A DNA stretch of 64,000 nucleotides from G963667855 sp963667855. GTDB taxonomy: Bacteria > Planctomycetota > Phycisphaerae > UBA1845. Location of the stretch: positions 82,793-146,792 of the forward strand of contig CAXXKI010000031.1 of assembly GCA_963667855.2 (NCBI GenBank), read 5' to 3'. The position numbers and the translations under genes are program-made. Of this stretch, positions 53,432 through 62,764 are shown one piece after another (within the stretch, counting starts at the first letter, position 1; each line of letters begins with the position of its first letter). Below the pieces are notes generated by a model. It saw nothing but the letters and a program-made list of their open reading frames with translations. It searched no databases and had not been told where the DNA came from.

Positions 53432-54646
53432 TTATATCGCTGACGTCATATCGAACAGCGGCATGAACAGCGATACGGCAATGGTTCCAACAACAAATCC
53501 CATTACGATAAGCACCAGGGGTTCGATAAGTTTAGTAACGGTTATCAGTAATTCACTGTTTTCCTCATCCAGAACGTCAGCTACATAAGTGATGGATTCA
53601 CCTATCCTTCCGCTCTGTTCACCTGTCCGGATGGCCTGAATGAATGCCGGGCTGATTAATGGTGTTTTTTCCAGGGCGTTACAAACCGAGTCGCCCCTGG
53701 TGATCGAGTCCTGCAGATGATCATAAAGGTTCTGGTATTGTCTGTTCCGGGTGACTCGTCGTGCCAGGTCGAGAGCTTCGAGCAGACCCACGCGAGCTTC
53801 CAGGAGCATGCCCAGTATTCGGAAAGTCTGCCCTTGAATAAGTCTGGACATAAGTTTGCCGACCAGCGGCAGTTTTATCTGGATATCGCAGAGGAACTGC
53901 TTCCCTCTGTTGGTTTTTACCAGCATTATCACACCAGCAATGAAGCTGATAACAAGGAAGACAACCAGCGGCCAGAAGGTGACCAGAGTGTTGGAACAAG
54001 CCAGCGCTACCTTTGTCGAAACAGGCAGTTCCACACCAAGATTGGTGAACATGTCTGCGAATCGAGGTACGACAAAGAACATCATAACCGCGATAATGTT
54101 AATCGAGAGGAAGGACAGCAGCATTGGATAAATCAAAGATCCGATGATCTTGTTCCGCATTGCCCTTCTTTTCTGAATAATATTAGCCAGCCGATTGAAC
54201 ATCTGAGGTAATCGGGCACTGGATTCACCGGCTGCCACTACTGCGCAATACGAAGCTTCAAAACACTTTGGGTATTTCTGAAGTGATTCAGTCAGGGACA
54301 CGCCCTGCTCCAGGCCATCCCGGATTTTCTCCAGGAGTTTCTGGTGTACAGGAGATTTCATTTGCGGACCGATTGCCGTCAATGCCGGAACCAACGCACT
54401 GCCGGACGTAAGCAGCATGGACATTTGCCTGGTGAAAAGCATGAGTTGCCCCAACCCCATCGAGGTGGAATTGGAGCATTTGGCGGTGTTTTTAGCTGAC
54501 GCGGTTGTGTCCTTGGCTTCCTCGATCTTGGTTACGAAAAAACCCTGTTTGCGGAGTTCTTCCACTCCGTCTTTTACGCTCGGGGCGTTGAGAGTGTTAT
54601 CCACCCGTTGCCCTTTGGGATCGATGGCTTCATAAGTAAGAATCAC
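53432..54646 (-). CDS. GspF/PilC-family inner-membrane platform protein
   Basis: 404 residues. GTG 54646 is chosen because GGAGG lies 7 bases upstream and the start overlaps the GspE stop by 4 bases (GTGA), showing translational coupling. The N-terminal LTYEAIDPKGQRVDNTLNA is typical. Two GspF domains follow, each with the G-x-S-L hairpin region (GVSLTESLQKYPKCF and GDSVCNALEKTPLIS) and the A-x-E-S/T-G-E block (AGESSARLPQMF and RTGEQSGRIGESI). Three membrane helices. Confidence 0.95.
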   Translation of the reverse strand: MILTYEAIDPKGQRVDNTLNAPSVKDGVEELRKQGFFVTKIEEAKDTTASAKNTAKCSNSTSMGLGQLMLFTRQMSMLLTSGSALVPALTAIGPQMKSPVHQKLLEKIRDGLEQGVSLTESLQKYPKCFEASYCAVVAAGESSARLPQMFNRLANIIQKRRAMRNKIIGSLIYPMLLSFLSINIIAVMMFFVVPRFADMFTNLGVELPVSTKVALACSNTLVTFWPLVVFLVISFIAGVIMLVKTNRGKQFLCDIQIKLPLVGKLMSRLIQGQTFRILGMLLEARVGLLEALDLARRVTRNRQYQNLYDHLQDSITRGDSVCNALEKTPLISPAFIQAIRTGEQSGRIGESITYVADVLDEENSELLITVTKLIEPLVLIVMGFVVGTIAVSLFMPLFDMTSAI

Positions 54647-56394
54647 GAGGAAGCCTCCACTGGTTGCTGTTCGACGGATTCGCAATCGGTGGCACCTTCC
54701 GAACGGGTTACACGCATCACTTCCTCGAGAGTGGATTCTCCTTTTTCCACAATGTCGAGAGCTTTTTCTCTTAGTGTCCTCCACCCGTTTTTCCGAAGGT
54801 ATTGGCGAATTTCAGTTTCTGACGCGGAATTGTTTATCATGCGTTTGAGTTCCGCATCCACTACCATAACTTCGTAGATACCCACGCGGCCCCTGAATCC
54901 GGTGTTATGGCATTCCCGGCATCCTTCTCCCTTCTGGAACAGTTCGTTTTTGCGATTTGCCCAGCCGACCGATTCCAGTAAATCCGGATTGGGATAATAA
55001 GAAGCCTTGCATGACGGGCAGATTTTACGTGCCAGTCTCTGGGCGATGAATCCCAATACGGACGAAGCGATGAGATAAGGCTCGATATGCATGTCGGCCA
55101 GGCGCATGATGCCGCCGGGACAGTCGTTGGTATGCAGGGTACTTAGAACCATATGCCCGGTAAGAGCCGCCTGTACCGCCACACGCGCGGTGTCTTCGTC
55201 TCGGATTTCGCCGACCATTATCACATCCGGATCCTGGCGGAGTACGGATCGCAATGAGCGGGCGAAGCTCAGACCTACCTCGGTGTTAACCTGTATCTGG
55301 TTAATGAGTGGAAGCTGGTATTCCACCGGATCCTCGACCGTTACGATATTCACCGATTCATCGCGAAGCAGGTCCAGGGCGGAATATAATGTAGTGGTTT
55401 TTCCGCTACCGGTGGGGCCGGTTACCAGCATCATACCGTAGGGGCTGCGAATCATCCCCTCTATTGCCGCCAGATCCTCTTCCGGTACGCCGAGATCTCT
55501 GAGATCAAAGCTCAGGTTGGTTTTATCCAACACACGCAGAACGATTTTTTCACCGAGGACGGTGGGCATGCTGGATACACGAAGATCGATTTCCCGCCCG
55601 TCGGCTACCAGGTGTATGCGTCCTTCCTGGGGCAAACGTTTTTCGGCGATATCCATTCTCCCAATTACCTTGACGCGGGATACTATCGCCGCGTGCATTC
55701 CCTTGGGCGGACCGAGCAGGGCACGGAGTTGACCGTCCACGCGGTAGCGGATCTGAGTGGAATCGCGACTCGGCTCTATGTGGATGTCGCTGGCTCCGTC
55801 ACGCACGGCGGTGAGGATGGCCAGGTTGACCAGGTTGACTACCGGTGATCCGTCAACCATCTTGTCCAGGTCGGTTACCGGGCCTTCATCAATTGCCTCG
55901 GTTTCTGAGATGGTTACGTCGGATTCCTCGATTGATGCCAGGAACGCATCAACGGTAACTTCCTTGGCCAGGTATTTCCGCTGGTATTCAACCAGGTTTT
56001 CTTCAAGGACCAGAACCGGCCTTATTTTACAACCGGTCATGTTCTGCAGGCGATCGAGAATGGGGACCGACTGCGGTTCCACCATGGCAACGGTCAGTTC
56101 ATCATGAATACGGAATATGGGGAGCACCTGAAGGCGTTCCGCTTCCTCCTTGGGAATACACTTGGCCACCTTGGGATCGATCAGACCATGGCGGAGAACG
56201 CAGCCTTTCACCCCGACTCTCTTGGCCAGCGCACCAACCAGGGCGTTACTGGAGAGGGCACCGAGATCCATAAGGGTGGACCCGATCCTCTGCCCCGTGG
56301 TCGTCTGTTTAGCCAGGGCGGCTGCCAGTTGCTCGGCCGTGATGAGCCCTTCGGCAATAAGCTGTTCACCAAGTTTTAGTTCCGGTCCCAGCAT
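54643..56394 (-). CDS. GspE/PilB-family secretion ATPase
   Basis: 583 residues. An N-terminal MshEN-type domain (LKLGEQLIAEGLITAEQL), which in relatives can bind c-di-GMP, precedes the ATPase core: Walker A GPTGSGKTTTLYSAL (326-340), Asp box TVEDPVEYQLP, Walker B DPDVIMVGEIRD (about 392) and His box ALTGHMVLSTLHTND. Two CxxC pairs (CPSC and CREC) form the zinc element of GspE/PilB. It powers pseudopilus extension or secretion. 3 bp after the STAS gene. Confidence 0.96.
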   Translation of the reverse strand: MLGPELKLGEQLIAEGLITAEQLAAALAKQTTTGQRIGSTLMDLGALSSNALVGALAKRVGVKGCVLRHGLIDPKVAKCIPKEEAERLQVLPIFRIHDELTVAMVEPQSVPILDRLQNMTGCKIRPVLVLEENLVEYQRKYLAKEVTVDAFLASIEESDVTISETEAIDEGPVTDLDKMVDGSPVVNLVNLAILTAVRDGASDIHIEPSRDSTQIRYRVDGQLRALLGPPKGMHAAIVSRVKVIGRMDIAEKRLPQEGRIHLVADGREIDLRVSSMPTVLGEKIVLRVLDKTNLSFDLRDLGVPEEDLAAIEGMIRSPYGMMLVTGPTGSGKTTTLYSALDLLRDESVNIVTVEDPVEYQLPLINQIQVNTEVGLSFARSLRSVLRQDPDVIMVGEIRDEDTARVAVQAALTGHMVLSTLHTNDCPGGIMRLADMHIEPYLIASSVLGFIAQRLARKICPSCKASYYPNPDLLESVGWANRKNELFQKGEGCRECHNTGFRGRVGIYEVMVVDAELKRMINNSASETEIRQYLRKNGWRTLREKALDIVEKGESTLEEVMRVTRSEGATDCESVEQQPVEASS

Positions 56395-56397
56395 GGT

Positions 56398-56733
56398 TTA
56401 TAGAAAACTCCGTACCGCGTCCTTTGTTTCGTCGAAGAAATCAAACTGTTGAGCCTGTCCGGTAAGTTCAAGTATTTCTCTGCAGGTGGCGGTGGTGGAG
56501 GCAAGTCTGAGTCTTCCGCCGCGCTGCTGCAGATCGTAAGAAGTTTCAACCAGGCCCTCCAGACCTCGGCTGTCCATATACGGTACTTCGCTCATATCAA
56601 GGACAAGACGTGGATTGGGAGATTCCAGTCTGGTCTGAAGAGTCTCAACGAAGGTGTTGGCATCCTCATCAACCAACGGTCCGCTGGGTGTAATTACGTC
56701 AACTGTACCCACTCGTCTGGTGTCGATATTCAT
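56398..56733 (-). CDS. STAS-domain protein (anti-sigma factor antagonist-like)
   Basis: 111 residues, a single STAS domain: GTVDVITPSGPLVDE, LVLDMSEVPYMDSRGLEGL and a final AQQFDFFDETKDA. The Ser of DSRGLEGL is the usual phosphorylation site of SpoIIAA-like antagonists. ATG overlaps the preceding stop by 4 bases. No anti-sigma factor or kinase of that kind is in the window, so it may work as a local switch for the neighbouring secretion ATPase. Confidence 0.92.
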   Translation of the reverse strand: MNIDTRRVGTVDVITPSGPLVDEDANTFVETLQTRLESPNPRLVLDMSEVPYMDSRGLEGLVETSYDLQQRGGRLRLASTTATCREILELTGQAQQFDFFDETKDAVRSFL

Positions 56734-58061
56734 GACTGCGGAACCTCCGTCTGACCTGCCGGCAGGTCAGAGACGATGGGAACCTGCTGTTTTCGAGCTT
56801 TCATGCAGTTTTGGCTGGCTCTGGAAATAAGAGTACGCAGTGTAGGCTGACTTACACCGCTGCCGGCTAACCCGCATCTGACGGATAGGGTGTTACCCCA
56901 TCGGTCGCGATCATCGCAGATCTTGTTCAGTTTCGCTATCAATTGCTTGGTAATAAGCATTGCCAGTTCCGAGTCCACCCGGCGCATAAGCAGTAGAAAA
57001 CGGGAACCGTCAAAAACACCAATTTCGTCATCCTGGCGGAGCCGTTCCTTCAGGACGGAACTGACTTCATATAGAACCTGGTTGGCAAGATCCCACTGCC
57101 CGTTGTCAGCGAGAGTTCGCAAACCTTCCACGCTGATATTGATTAACGCAACCGGCTCTCCCTGGTCATATGAGGATTGCAGTGATTGTTTACCAGCTTG
57201 TACAAACGCGGTATGGGTTAACACTCCGGATACCGGATCGGTAAATCCTGCCAATCTTGACCGGCAGCTTTCTGTTAGAGCTGTCCAGCACATGGTGATG
57301 ATGCCCTCGATCAGCGGGAGTTTCGATCGATCCATAATCGAGGTATCACTCATTTCTCCCACCTGTACCACGCCGATTGTGCGATGGTTCTGCTTTATGG
57401 CGAAGCACCAGGTAATATTCAAGTTGCTTTCATGGGCGAGTTCCTCGATGAGTGCGCCCTGGGCGGGGTCGCCGAAGTAGTATGATTTTCCAGTAGTCAC
57501 GACATGCCCCAGAATGCCGCCTCTGGCTGATGGAAAATCCTTTTCTTCCGGATCGGTTCTGCGCAGGGGGTAAAGCTGGGTGTCATCGGTCGTTAAAAGG
57601 CGATAAGCGCGGATATGTTTCGCGCCACAGGCGCTGACCAGGGTACTGCGGAGCAGTTCGCCGAAATCGGGCCATGGGTCCACCTGGTGCTGATTGGTCG
57701 TTATCCAGTTATCGAACCTGGTGATCACTTCGCTGAGAGTGTCCCATGCACTGTCCGGATGCTCGATAGTCTTATTGTCGCCGATTGGCGGTTTGGGTTG
57801 TGGTTTGGGAGTATTTCTTATCTGTTCAGTTTTTCCCATACCGTACCCGGTGGCAATTATGGTTGCCGCGCCCGCCAGAACCCCTGCCAATGTCAAGGGT
57901 GCCAGGGAAGTGATATCGGTGGATGTGGAAACAGACAGCCCAAACCAGTATACAGCTCCCAATACTCCAATCAGTGTACCGCGAGGTCTGCCCAGATAGG
58001 CACTGGCTACGCCAACACCCAGAATAATCGGGAACCAGTATGGCCACAAATGTTCACTCAC
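56730..58061 (-). CDS. Membrane protein with GAF domain and degenerate GGDEF domain
   Basis: 443 residues. Three to four membrane helices (about 8-75) lead to a GAF domain (about 125-265), then a GGDEF-fold domain starting at DPVSGVLTHTAFVQ. The signature GGDEF is replaced by GVFDGSRFLLLM, so diguanylate cyclase activity is not expected; a binding or regulatory role is more likely. GTG start with GGAGC 8 bases upstream. It overlaps the STAS gene by 4 bases and follows the HD-GYP gene by 43. Confidence 0.88.
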   Translation of the reverse strand: MSEHLWPYWFPIILGVGVASAYLGRPRGTLIGVLGAVYWFGLSVSTSTDITSLAPLTLAGVLAGAATIIATGYGMGKTEQIRNTPKPQPKPPIGDNKTIEHPDSAWDTLSEVITRFDNWITTNQHQVDPWPDFGELLRSTLVSACGAKHIRAYRLLTTDDTQLYPLRRTDPEEKDFPSARGGILGHVVTTGKSYYFGDPAQGALIEELAHESNLNITWCFAIKQNHRTIGVVQVGEMSDTSIMDRSKLPLIEGIITMCWTALTESCRSRLAGFTDPVSGVLTHTAFVQAGKQSLQSSYDQGEPVALINISVEGLRTLADNGQWDLANQVLYEVSSVLKERLRQDDEIGVFDGSRFLLLMRRVDSELAMLITKQLIAKLNKICDDRDRWGNTLSVRCGLAGSGVSQPTLRTLISRASQNCMKARKQQVPIVSDLPAGQTEVPQS

Positions 58062-58104
58062 TTTACTTGCTCCTTTACGATCAACCAGTACGTTGACTTG
58101 GTTA

Positions 58105-59334
58105 TCAGTCTATTTCCGGAGGTTGCTCGCATTGCAGTCTTCCGAGTTCCGCTTCCCTGCGTACGATTTTGTCGAACAATTCCACCAGGTCGGGATCGGA
58201 TACGGTTCCAGCCTCCTCATGCAGAATGGATAGAGCTTTCTCTACATCAAAAGCCGCCCGGTACGACCTGGTTGTTGTTAGAGCGTCGAATATATCCACT
58301 ACCTGTATGATTCTCGCGTGTAGCGGAATTTCCTTTCCCTTCAATTTGTCGGGATATCCGGTTCCATCGAATTTCTCGTGATGATGTCTGACGCCGGCCA
58401 GGGCGGCTTTCAACTGAGGAACACCCTTCATTAGCTCGTAGCTCTTGACCGGGTGTTCTCTAATATGCTGGAATTCCGCGTCTGTTAGTTTTCCAGGTTT
58501 TTTCAGGACGTCGTCACGGATACCGATCTTGCCCACGTCGTGCAATAACGCCGACCATTCGAGAAGTTGAAGCTCCTCTTCATCCATGCCCAGTTCTTCG
58601 CCAAGCAGCCGGGCATAGTCTCCCACGCGGTTGGAGTGGCCGGAAGTATAGTTATCCTTCTGGTCTATGGCGTTGACCAGGGAACGCACCATGTTGATGG
58701 ACAACCCGCGAAGTTCGTCCGCCAGGTGGTAGTTTCTAAGCAGGTCGCCGCAGAACAGTGTCATGGCCTCTATGAGGTTCATGTCGCTGGCTACAAAGTC
58801 CGCGGCGTTTTTCCCATGAACGAGAACTATAGCGCAGACGAAATCGTCTCCCGAAAAAACAGGGGCGGACATGACTTCCGAAATGTCGTCAGTGGGCTTA
58901 TCCATTGACGACACGATTACCTGTCTTTTTTCCCTGCTTTCAGCGATGTATTTTTCCAAAACCTCTCGATAGGGCGGGGTTTCCCTGGGCCAGAATAGTT
59001 CGTCTTGTGCATCGTTTTCGGCGAAATAGATTTTGTTCTCGTGATAGGTTATCTGCAAAGAGTCAACAAACAGTTTAACCACGTCCTCTTCGGTGTTGAC
59101 TGTAGACAGCTTGCTGGTTACTTCAAAGATAATACCTAATTGTTCATAGGTGCGCAGAAGTTCAGTAGCCATCCCCGCGTGTTCGTTCAGAACCAGATCC
59201 AGTTCTTCGCGAAGTTCGGCCAGTTTACTGTCGATTTGGGAGATAGCCTCTTGGTTTTCTCCAACGGCATTCACCAGCACCTCACCGAGTGAAGTCAGGA
59301 CGCCTTCAAGTTTTGTATGAACCAAGGTATTCAT
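58105..59334 (-). CDS. HD-GYP phosphodiesterase with GAF-like sensor domain
   Basis: 409 residues, soluble. A coiled-coil start and GAF-like region (about 65-200) precede the HD-GYP domain (about 210-385): TSGHSNRVGDYARLLGEELG, WSALLHDVGKIGI, IREHPVKSYELM, HHHEKFDGTGYPD and VVDIFDALTTTRSYR. All metal ligands and the GYP are present, so c-di-GMP (or related dinucleotide) hydrolysis is likely. With a degenerate GGDEF next door it is the only apparently active c-di-GMP enzyme here. AAAGGA site before the ATG. Confidence 0.95.
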   Translation of the reverse strand: MNTLVHTKLEGVLTSLGEVLVNAVGENQEAISQIDSKLAELREELDLVLNEHAGMATELLRTYEQLGIIFEVTSKLSTVNTEEDVVKLFVDSLQITYHENKIYFAENDAQDELFWPRETPPYREVLEKYIAESREKRQVIVSSMDKPTDDISEVMSAPVFSGDDFVCAIVLVHGKNAADFVASDMNLIEAMTLFCGDLLRNYHLADELRGLSINMVRSLVNAIDQKDNYTSGHSNRVGDYARLLGEELGMDEEELQLLEWSALLHDVGKIGIRDDVLKKPGKLTDAEFQHIREHPVKSYELMKGVPQLKAALAGVRHHHEKFDGTGYPDKLKGKEIPLHARIIQVVDIFDALTTTRSYRAAFDVEKALSILHEEAGTVSDPDLVELFDKIVRREAELGRLQCEQPPEID

Positions 59335-59385
59335 AGTGTTCCTTTATGGCACTTACTCGTTTCAATACCGCAAAGGGTTCTCCGT

Positions 59386-59760
59386 TTATTGTGTATGCGC
59401 AGCGGCCAGTTTTTCCTGTATCTCGGCATTCAACCGCGATGGAGAAAACGGCTTAGGGTGTACCGTAACATTCAACGAAGACAGGTTTTCGCCCAGTTTG
59501 GCCTGGTCGCATCGGGCACTGAGTGTAATCACCGGTATATTCGATTTTCGTTCGTTCCTTAGCCATTGGATCAATTCGATCCCGTCACAATGTGGCATAT
59601 TTACATCAGTGACCAGAAGATCGATTTCGTTTTCCTGCAGATGTTCCTTGGCTTCATTGCCGTTTCGAGCTTCAAAAACTTCGTGCCCGCTACGGGTGAG
59701 CCACATGGCCATCAACCGGATTACATGTGCGTCGTCTTCGGCAATAACGATTTTCGCCAT
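59386..59760 (-). CDS. Single-domain response regulator
   Basis: 124 residues, CheY-like. Acidic pocket in IVIAEDDAHVI, phospho-acceptor Asp in LLVTDVNMPHCDG, Thr/Ser in VITLSARC, Lys in VHPKPFSP. No output domain. GGAGTAG precedes the ATG and it starts 6 bp after the kinase stop, so it is the natural partner of the upstream histidine kinase. It probably acts by protein contact on the following HD-GYP or secretion proteins. Confidence 0.95.
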   Translation of the reverse strand: MAKIVIAEDDAHVIRLMAMWLTRSGHEVFEARNGNEAKEHLQENEIDLLVTDVNMPHCDGIELIQWLRNERKSNIPVITLSARCDQAKLGENLSSLNVTVHPKPFSPSRLNAEIQEKLAAAHTQ

Positions 59761-59766
59761 TTTCTA

Positions 59767-61659
59767 CTACTCCACTCCAGCCATTGCTTCACTGATACTT
59801 GACGAGCTTTTAGACAAAGGGATAGTGGCGGTGAAGGTTGAACCCTCACCTTTTTTACTGACCAGTTTTATATCACCGTGATGCTGGTGAATTATTTCCC
59901 GGGCTGTGGTAAGCCCGATTCCCGTTCCTGTTTCAGTCTGTACGTCCGCATCATCACTTCGTTGGAATTTTTCAAATATCCTCGTATGATCCTTGGGATC
60001 GATTCCTATTCCCGTATCTCGTACGGAAATCTCAACCTGGTTTTCTGTGGCTTTGCTGGAAAGAACCACCTGTCCACCGTCAGGCGTGTATTTGATTGCG
60101 TTACCCAGCAGGTTATTCACCACTACCGCAAGCTTGTCACGATCCGCCTGGATTGTAGGCAGCTTCGGCGGAAGGTTGAGTTGAAGGTCGATATTCTTGG
60201 ATTCCGCGATTCCTCTCACGTCTCTGACTGACTCGGTCAGCAGCGATGTGAGTTCGACGTTATCCAGAACAAGCTGCATTGTTCCCACTTCCAATTGCGA
60301 AATACTAAGGATATCCTCAACCAGGCGGGATAACCGTCTGGTTTCCTTGGTGATTACGTTATAGCAGTCGCTGATTACGTTGGGATCGTCGAACATGCCG
60401 CTGGATAGGGTTTCAGCATAAGCGCGGATATTGGTCAGAGGAGTACGTAATTCGTGAGTGACCTGAGAAACGAATTCTTCCCGGGCCTTATCTGCACGTA
60501 CCTGCTGACTGACGTCGAGAATGAGTACCACGTACTGTCTGGATTGCTGCTGTGTCCTTACAGGGATTATCCTTATGTGATAAAAACTGCCGTCAACCGC
60601 TTCGATTTTCGTATCCAGAGTGCCGCGTGACCTATTCGCCTGCATGCACGATTTGACGTATTCGGTAATCGTTTTTCCGTCAGCAGACACGTTTTCGTTG
60701 TTCAGTGTAATGGCTTCCGGACTGTCTGCGATCCAGCCGATAAGTCTGCTGGCCATTGCATTATGGTAGAGGACGTTTTGTTGCTGGGAGATCAGAATAA
60801 TACCAATAGGTACAGTTGCCATCGCCTCGGCCAGTTCACCCACACGGGATTTGCTCAAAGCGCTCAATAGTTCTGTAGACGCCGTGGAACGGGCAACTTC
60901 CTCTTCCAGGGATGTGGTCAGGTCGATTAGCTTATTCCAGCATTCGACTATCTGCCCTTTTTCGCCATTAATCCTCAGTTCAGCCAGTCGGTTTTCGATC
61001 TGGCTGGCGTTACTGACCAGATTATCGGCTATCTTCGCGAAACTGTGGAAATGGTTACGCAGCCGATGATAGGCGTAAAGGAAAGCGGTAGTACATCCCA
61101 GGGCTATCAGCAACATCCACAGAGGAAGCGATTCATAAATGGCCGGAGGCGGGTCCAGTTTGAAAACCGCTTCCAGAAACTGAGTGGCTGGTACACCCGA
61201 TTTCAATACCGGAGCGCGAACTAGTATCTTGTCACTTGCGCCGTTGGTGGTCCCGATCAGTTGCGATACCAGATGTTCCGGTGTTCGTACAATCTTCGCT
61301 TCCTGAGGGGGAATAGGTAATCCCTTTTCGCCTGGAGCGAGTGAAGCAAGCACCTGCAACTGCTTATCGTATAAACGTAACTCCTTGCAGTTCCGGGCCT
61401 GAGCGAACTGTTTCATCGCGGATTGAGCGCTTTGGGTATCTTCAGCGGTGATGGGGAGCAGGATATCCGCGATGATCTGTACCGAGGATTCGCAGTTCGT
61501 GATTTCGTGTGACTGCTTCAGGTCGCGCAAGCGGTTGTGTGCTGTCACACTCATGGCACTGAGCGTGACTATAAAAACCAGCACAAACAGCAACCCGATG
61601 GATCGCGGTACTTCTTCCGCACGCCAGAAAGATCTGAATTTTTCAACTACCTGACTCAT
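59767..61659 (-). CDS. Membrane sensor histidine kinase with PAS domain
   Basis: About 630 residues. Two membrane helices (about 20-40 and 180-200) bound an extracytoplasmic sensor. A HAMP-like helix, a PAS domain (VPIGIILISQQQNVLYHNAM) and the kinase core follow: H-box FVSQVTHELRTPLTNI, N-box NNLLGNAIKY, DTGIGIDP and GTGIGLTTAREII. ATG 61659 is chosen for its GGAG site; the frame is open 19 codons further (to 61716) and that part reads VRDISLGGVHM. First gene of the leftward cluster, directly before its receiver partner. Confidence 0.94.
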   Translation of the reverse strand: MSQVVEKFRSFWRAEEVPRSIGLLFVLVFIVTLSAMSVTAHNRLRDLKQSHEITNCESSVQIIADILLPITAEDTQSAQSAMKQFAQARNCKELRLYDKQLQVLASLAPGEKGLPIPPQEAKIVRTPEHLVSQLIGTTNGASDKILVRAPVLKSGVPATQFLEAVFKLDPPPAIYESLPLWMLLIALGCTTAFLYAYHRLRNHFHSFAKIADNLVSNASQIENRLAELRINGEKGQIVECWNKLIDLTTSLEEEVARSTASTELLSALSKSRVGELAEAMATVPIGIILISQQQNVLYHNAMASRLIGWIADSPEAITLNNENVSADGKTITEYVKSCMQANRSRGTLDTKIEAVDGSFYHIRIIPVRTQQQSRQYVVLILDVSQQVRADKAREEFVSQVTHELRTPLTNIRAYAETLSSGMFDDPNVISDCYNVITKETRRLSRLVEDILSISQLEVGTMQLVLDNVELTSLLTESVRDVRGIAESKNIDLQLNLPPKLPTIQADRDKLAVVVNNLLGNAIKYTPDGGQVVLSSKATENQVEISVRDTGIGIDPKDHTRIFEKFQRSDDADVQTETGTGIGLTTAREIIHQHHGDIKLVSKKGEGSTFTATIPLSKSSSSISEAMAGVE

Positions 61660-61939
61660 ATGCACTCCGCCCAGAGAGATATCCCTGACCTTACCAATAG
61701 TGGCGGGCACGCGCATGCGCGGTCCTGCTCGTGTATCGTCTTATAGGAGTGACGGCATTTGTGTGTATGAACTGGTGGAGGGCAAAAACTTATGCGATAA
61801 AGACCGATAATTCTGTCTTCTTTCTTGCTGTTACTCGACCTTCCGGATACTGGCCGATAAAATCCGAACTTCAGTAATCGGGCTGTGGTTTTATTAAGCT
61901 CGATTTGGCAAAGTTGTCGCGATCAAAAGAGCGTTTATC

Positions 61940-62761
61940 GTGAATATGAAAAAAATGAAAACTCAATTCAATCTACCGAAAAAAGCGGTTATCGGAATGG
62001 TTCACGTACACGCTTTGCCTGGAACACCGGCCAGTAGGTACAACGTTGCCGAATTGGTCAGGATTGCGGTGACGGAGGCGGTCGCTTTGGAGCAGGCTGG
62101 TTTCGACGCGATCATCATCGAAAACATGCACGACACACCGTATTTGTTACGAACGGTCGGTCCGGAGGTGGTGTCGGCCATGACTTCCGTCGGGCTGGAA
62201 GTGAAGAAGGCTGTGCAAGTGCCTCTGGGGGTGCAGGTACTTGCTGGTGCCAATAAGGAGGCGCTGGCTGTCGCTCATGCCTGCGGGGCGTCGTTCATTC
62301 GGGCGGAAGGTTTTGTTTTTGCCCATGTGGCGGATGAAGGATTAATGGGAGTTGCCGACGCGGGGGAACTTCTGCGCTATAGAAAGATGATCGGAGCGGA
62401 ATCCGTTGCGGTTATTACGGATATTAAAAAGAAACATTCCAGCCATCAGATAACCGCGGATGTGGATCTGGCGGAAACGGGGCATGCGGCCGAGTTCTTC
62501 GGCGCGGATGGAGTTATCGTAACAGGCTCATCCACGGGAAAACCAGCCAGCGTGGACGATGTGCGACAGGCGTCGGAAGCGGTGAATATTCCCGTACTGG
62601 TCGGCAGTGGTGTTACACCGGATAATCTTGAGCAGTCGTGGCCTTTTGCTGACGGGTTTATCGTTGGCTCCTGGATCAAACAGGGGGGTATCTGGTCTGC
62701 CGGTCTCGACGAAGAGCGGATGAAGGGTTTTATCAAAAAAGCCAACGAACTTCGCAAATAG
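61940..62761 (+). CDS. BtpA/SgcQ-family TIM-barrel protein
   Basis: 273 residues. Family motifs: VIGMVHVHALPGTP at the start, GFDAIIIENMHDTPYL, VPLGVQVLAGANKEALAVA and VLVGSGVTPDNLEQ. BtpA was named for photosystem I biogenesis in cyanobacteria, but relatives in other bacteria are likely sugar or nucleoside enzymes of unknown substrate. GTG 61940 is taken as the start (AAGAG 8 bases upstream); ATG 61946 is equally possible. No operon partner; convergent with the membrane protein that follows. Confidence 0.9.
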   Translation: MNMKKMKTQFNLPKKAVIGMVHVHALPGTPASRYNVAELVRIAVTEAVALEQAGFDAIIIENMHDTPYLLRTVGPEVVSAMTSVGLEVKKAVQVPLGVQVLAGANKEALAVAHACGASFIRAEGFVFAHVADEGLMGVADAGELLRYRKMIGAESVAVITDIKKKHSSHQITADVDLAETGHAAEFFGADGVIVTGSSTGKPASVDDVRQASEAVNIPVLVGSGVTPDNLEQSWPFADGFIVGSWIKQGGIWSAGLDEERMKGFIKKANELRK

Positions 62762-62764
62762 CGA

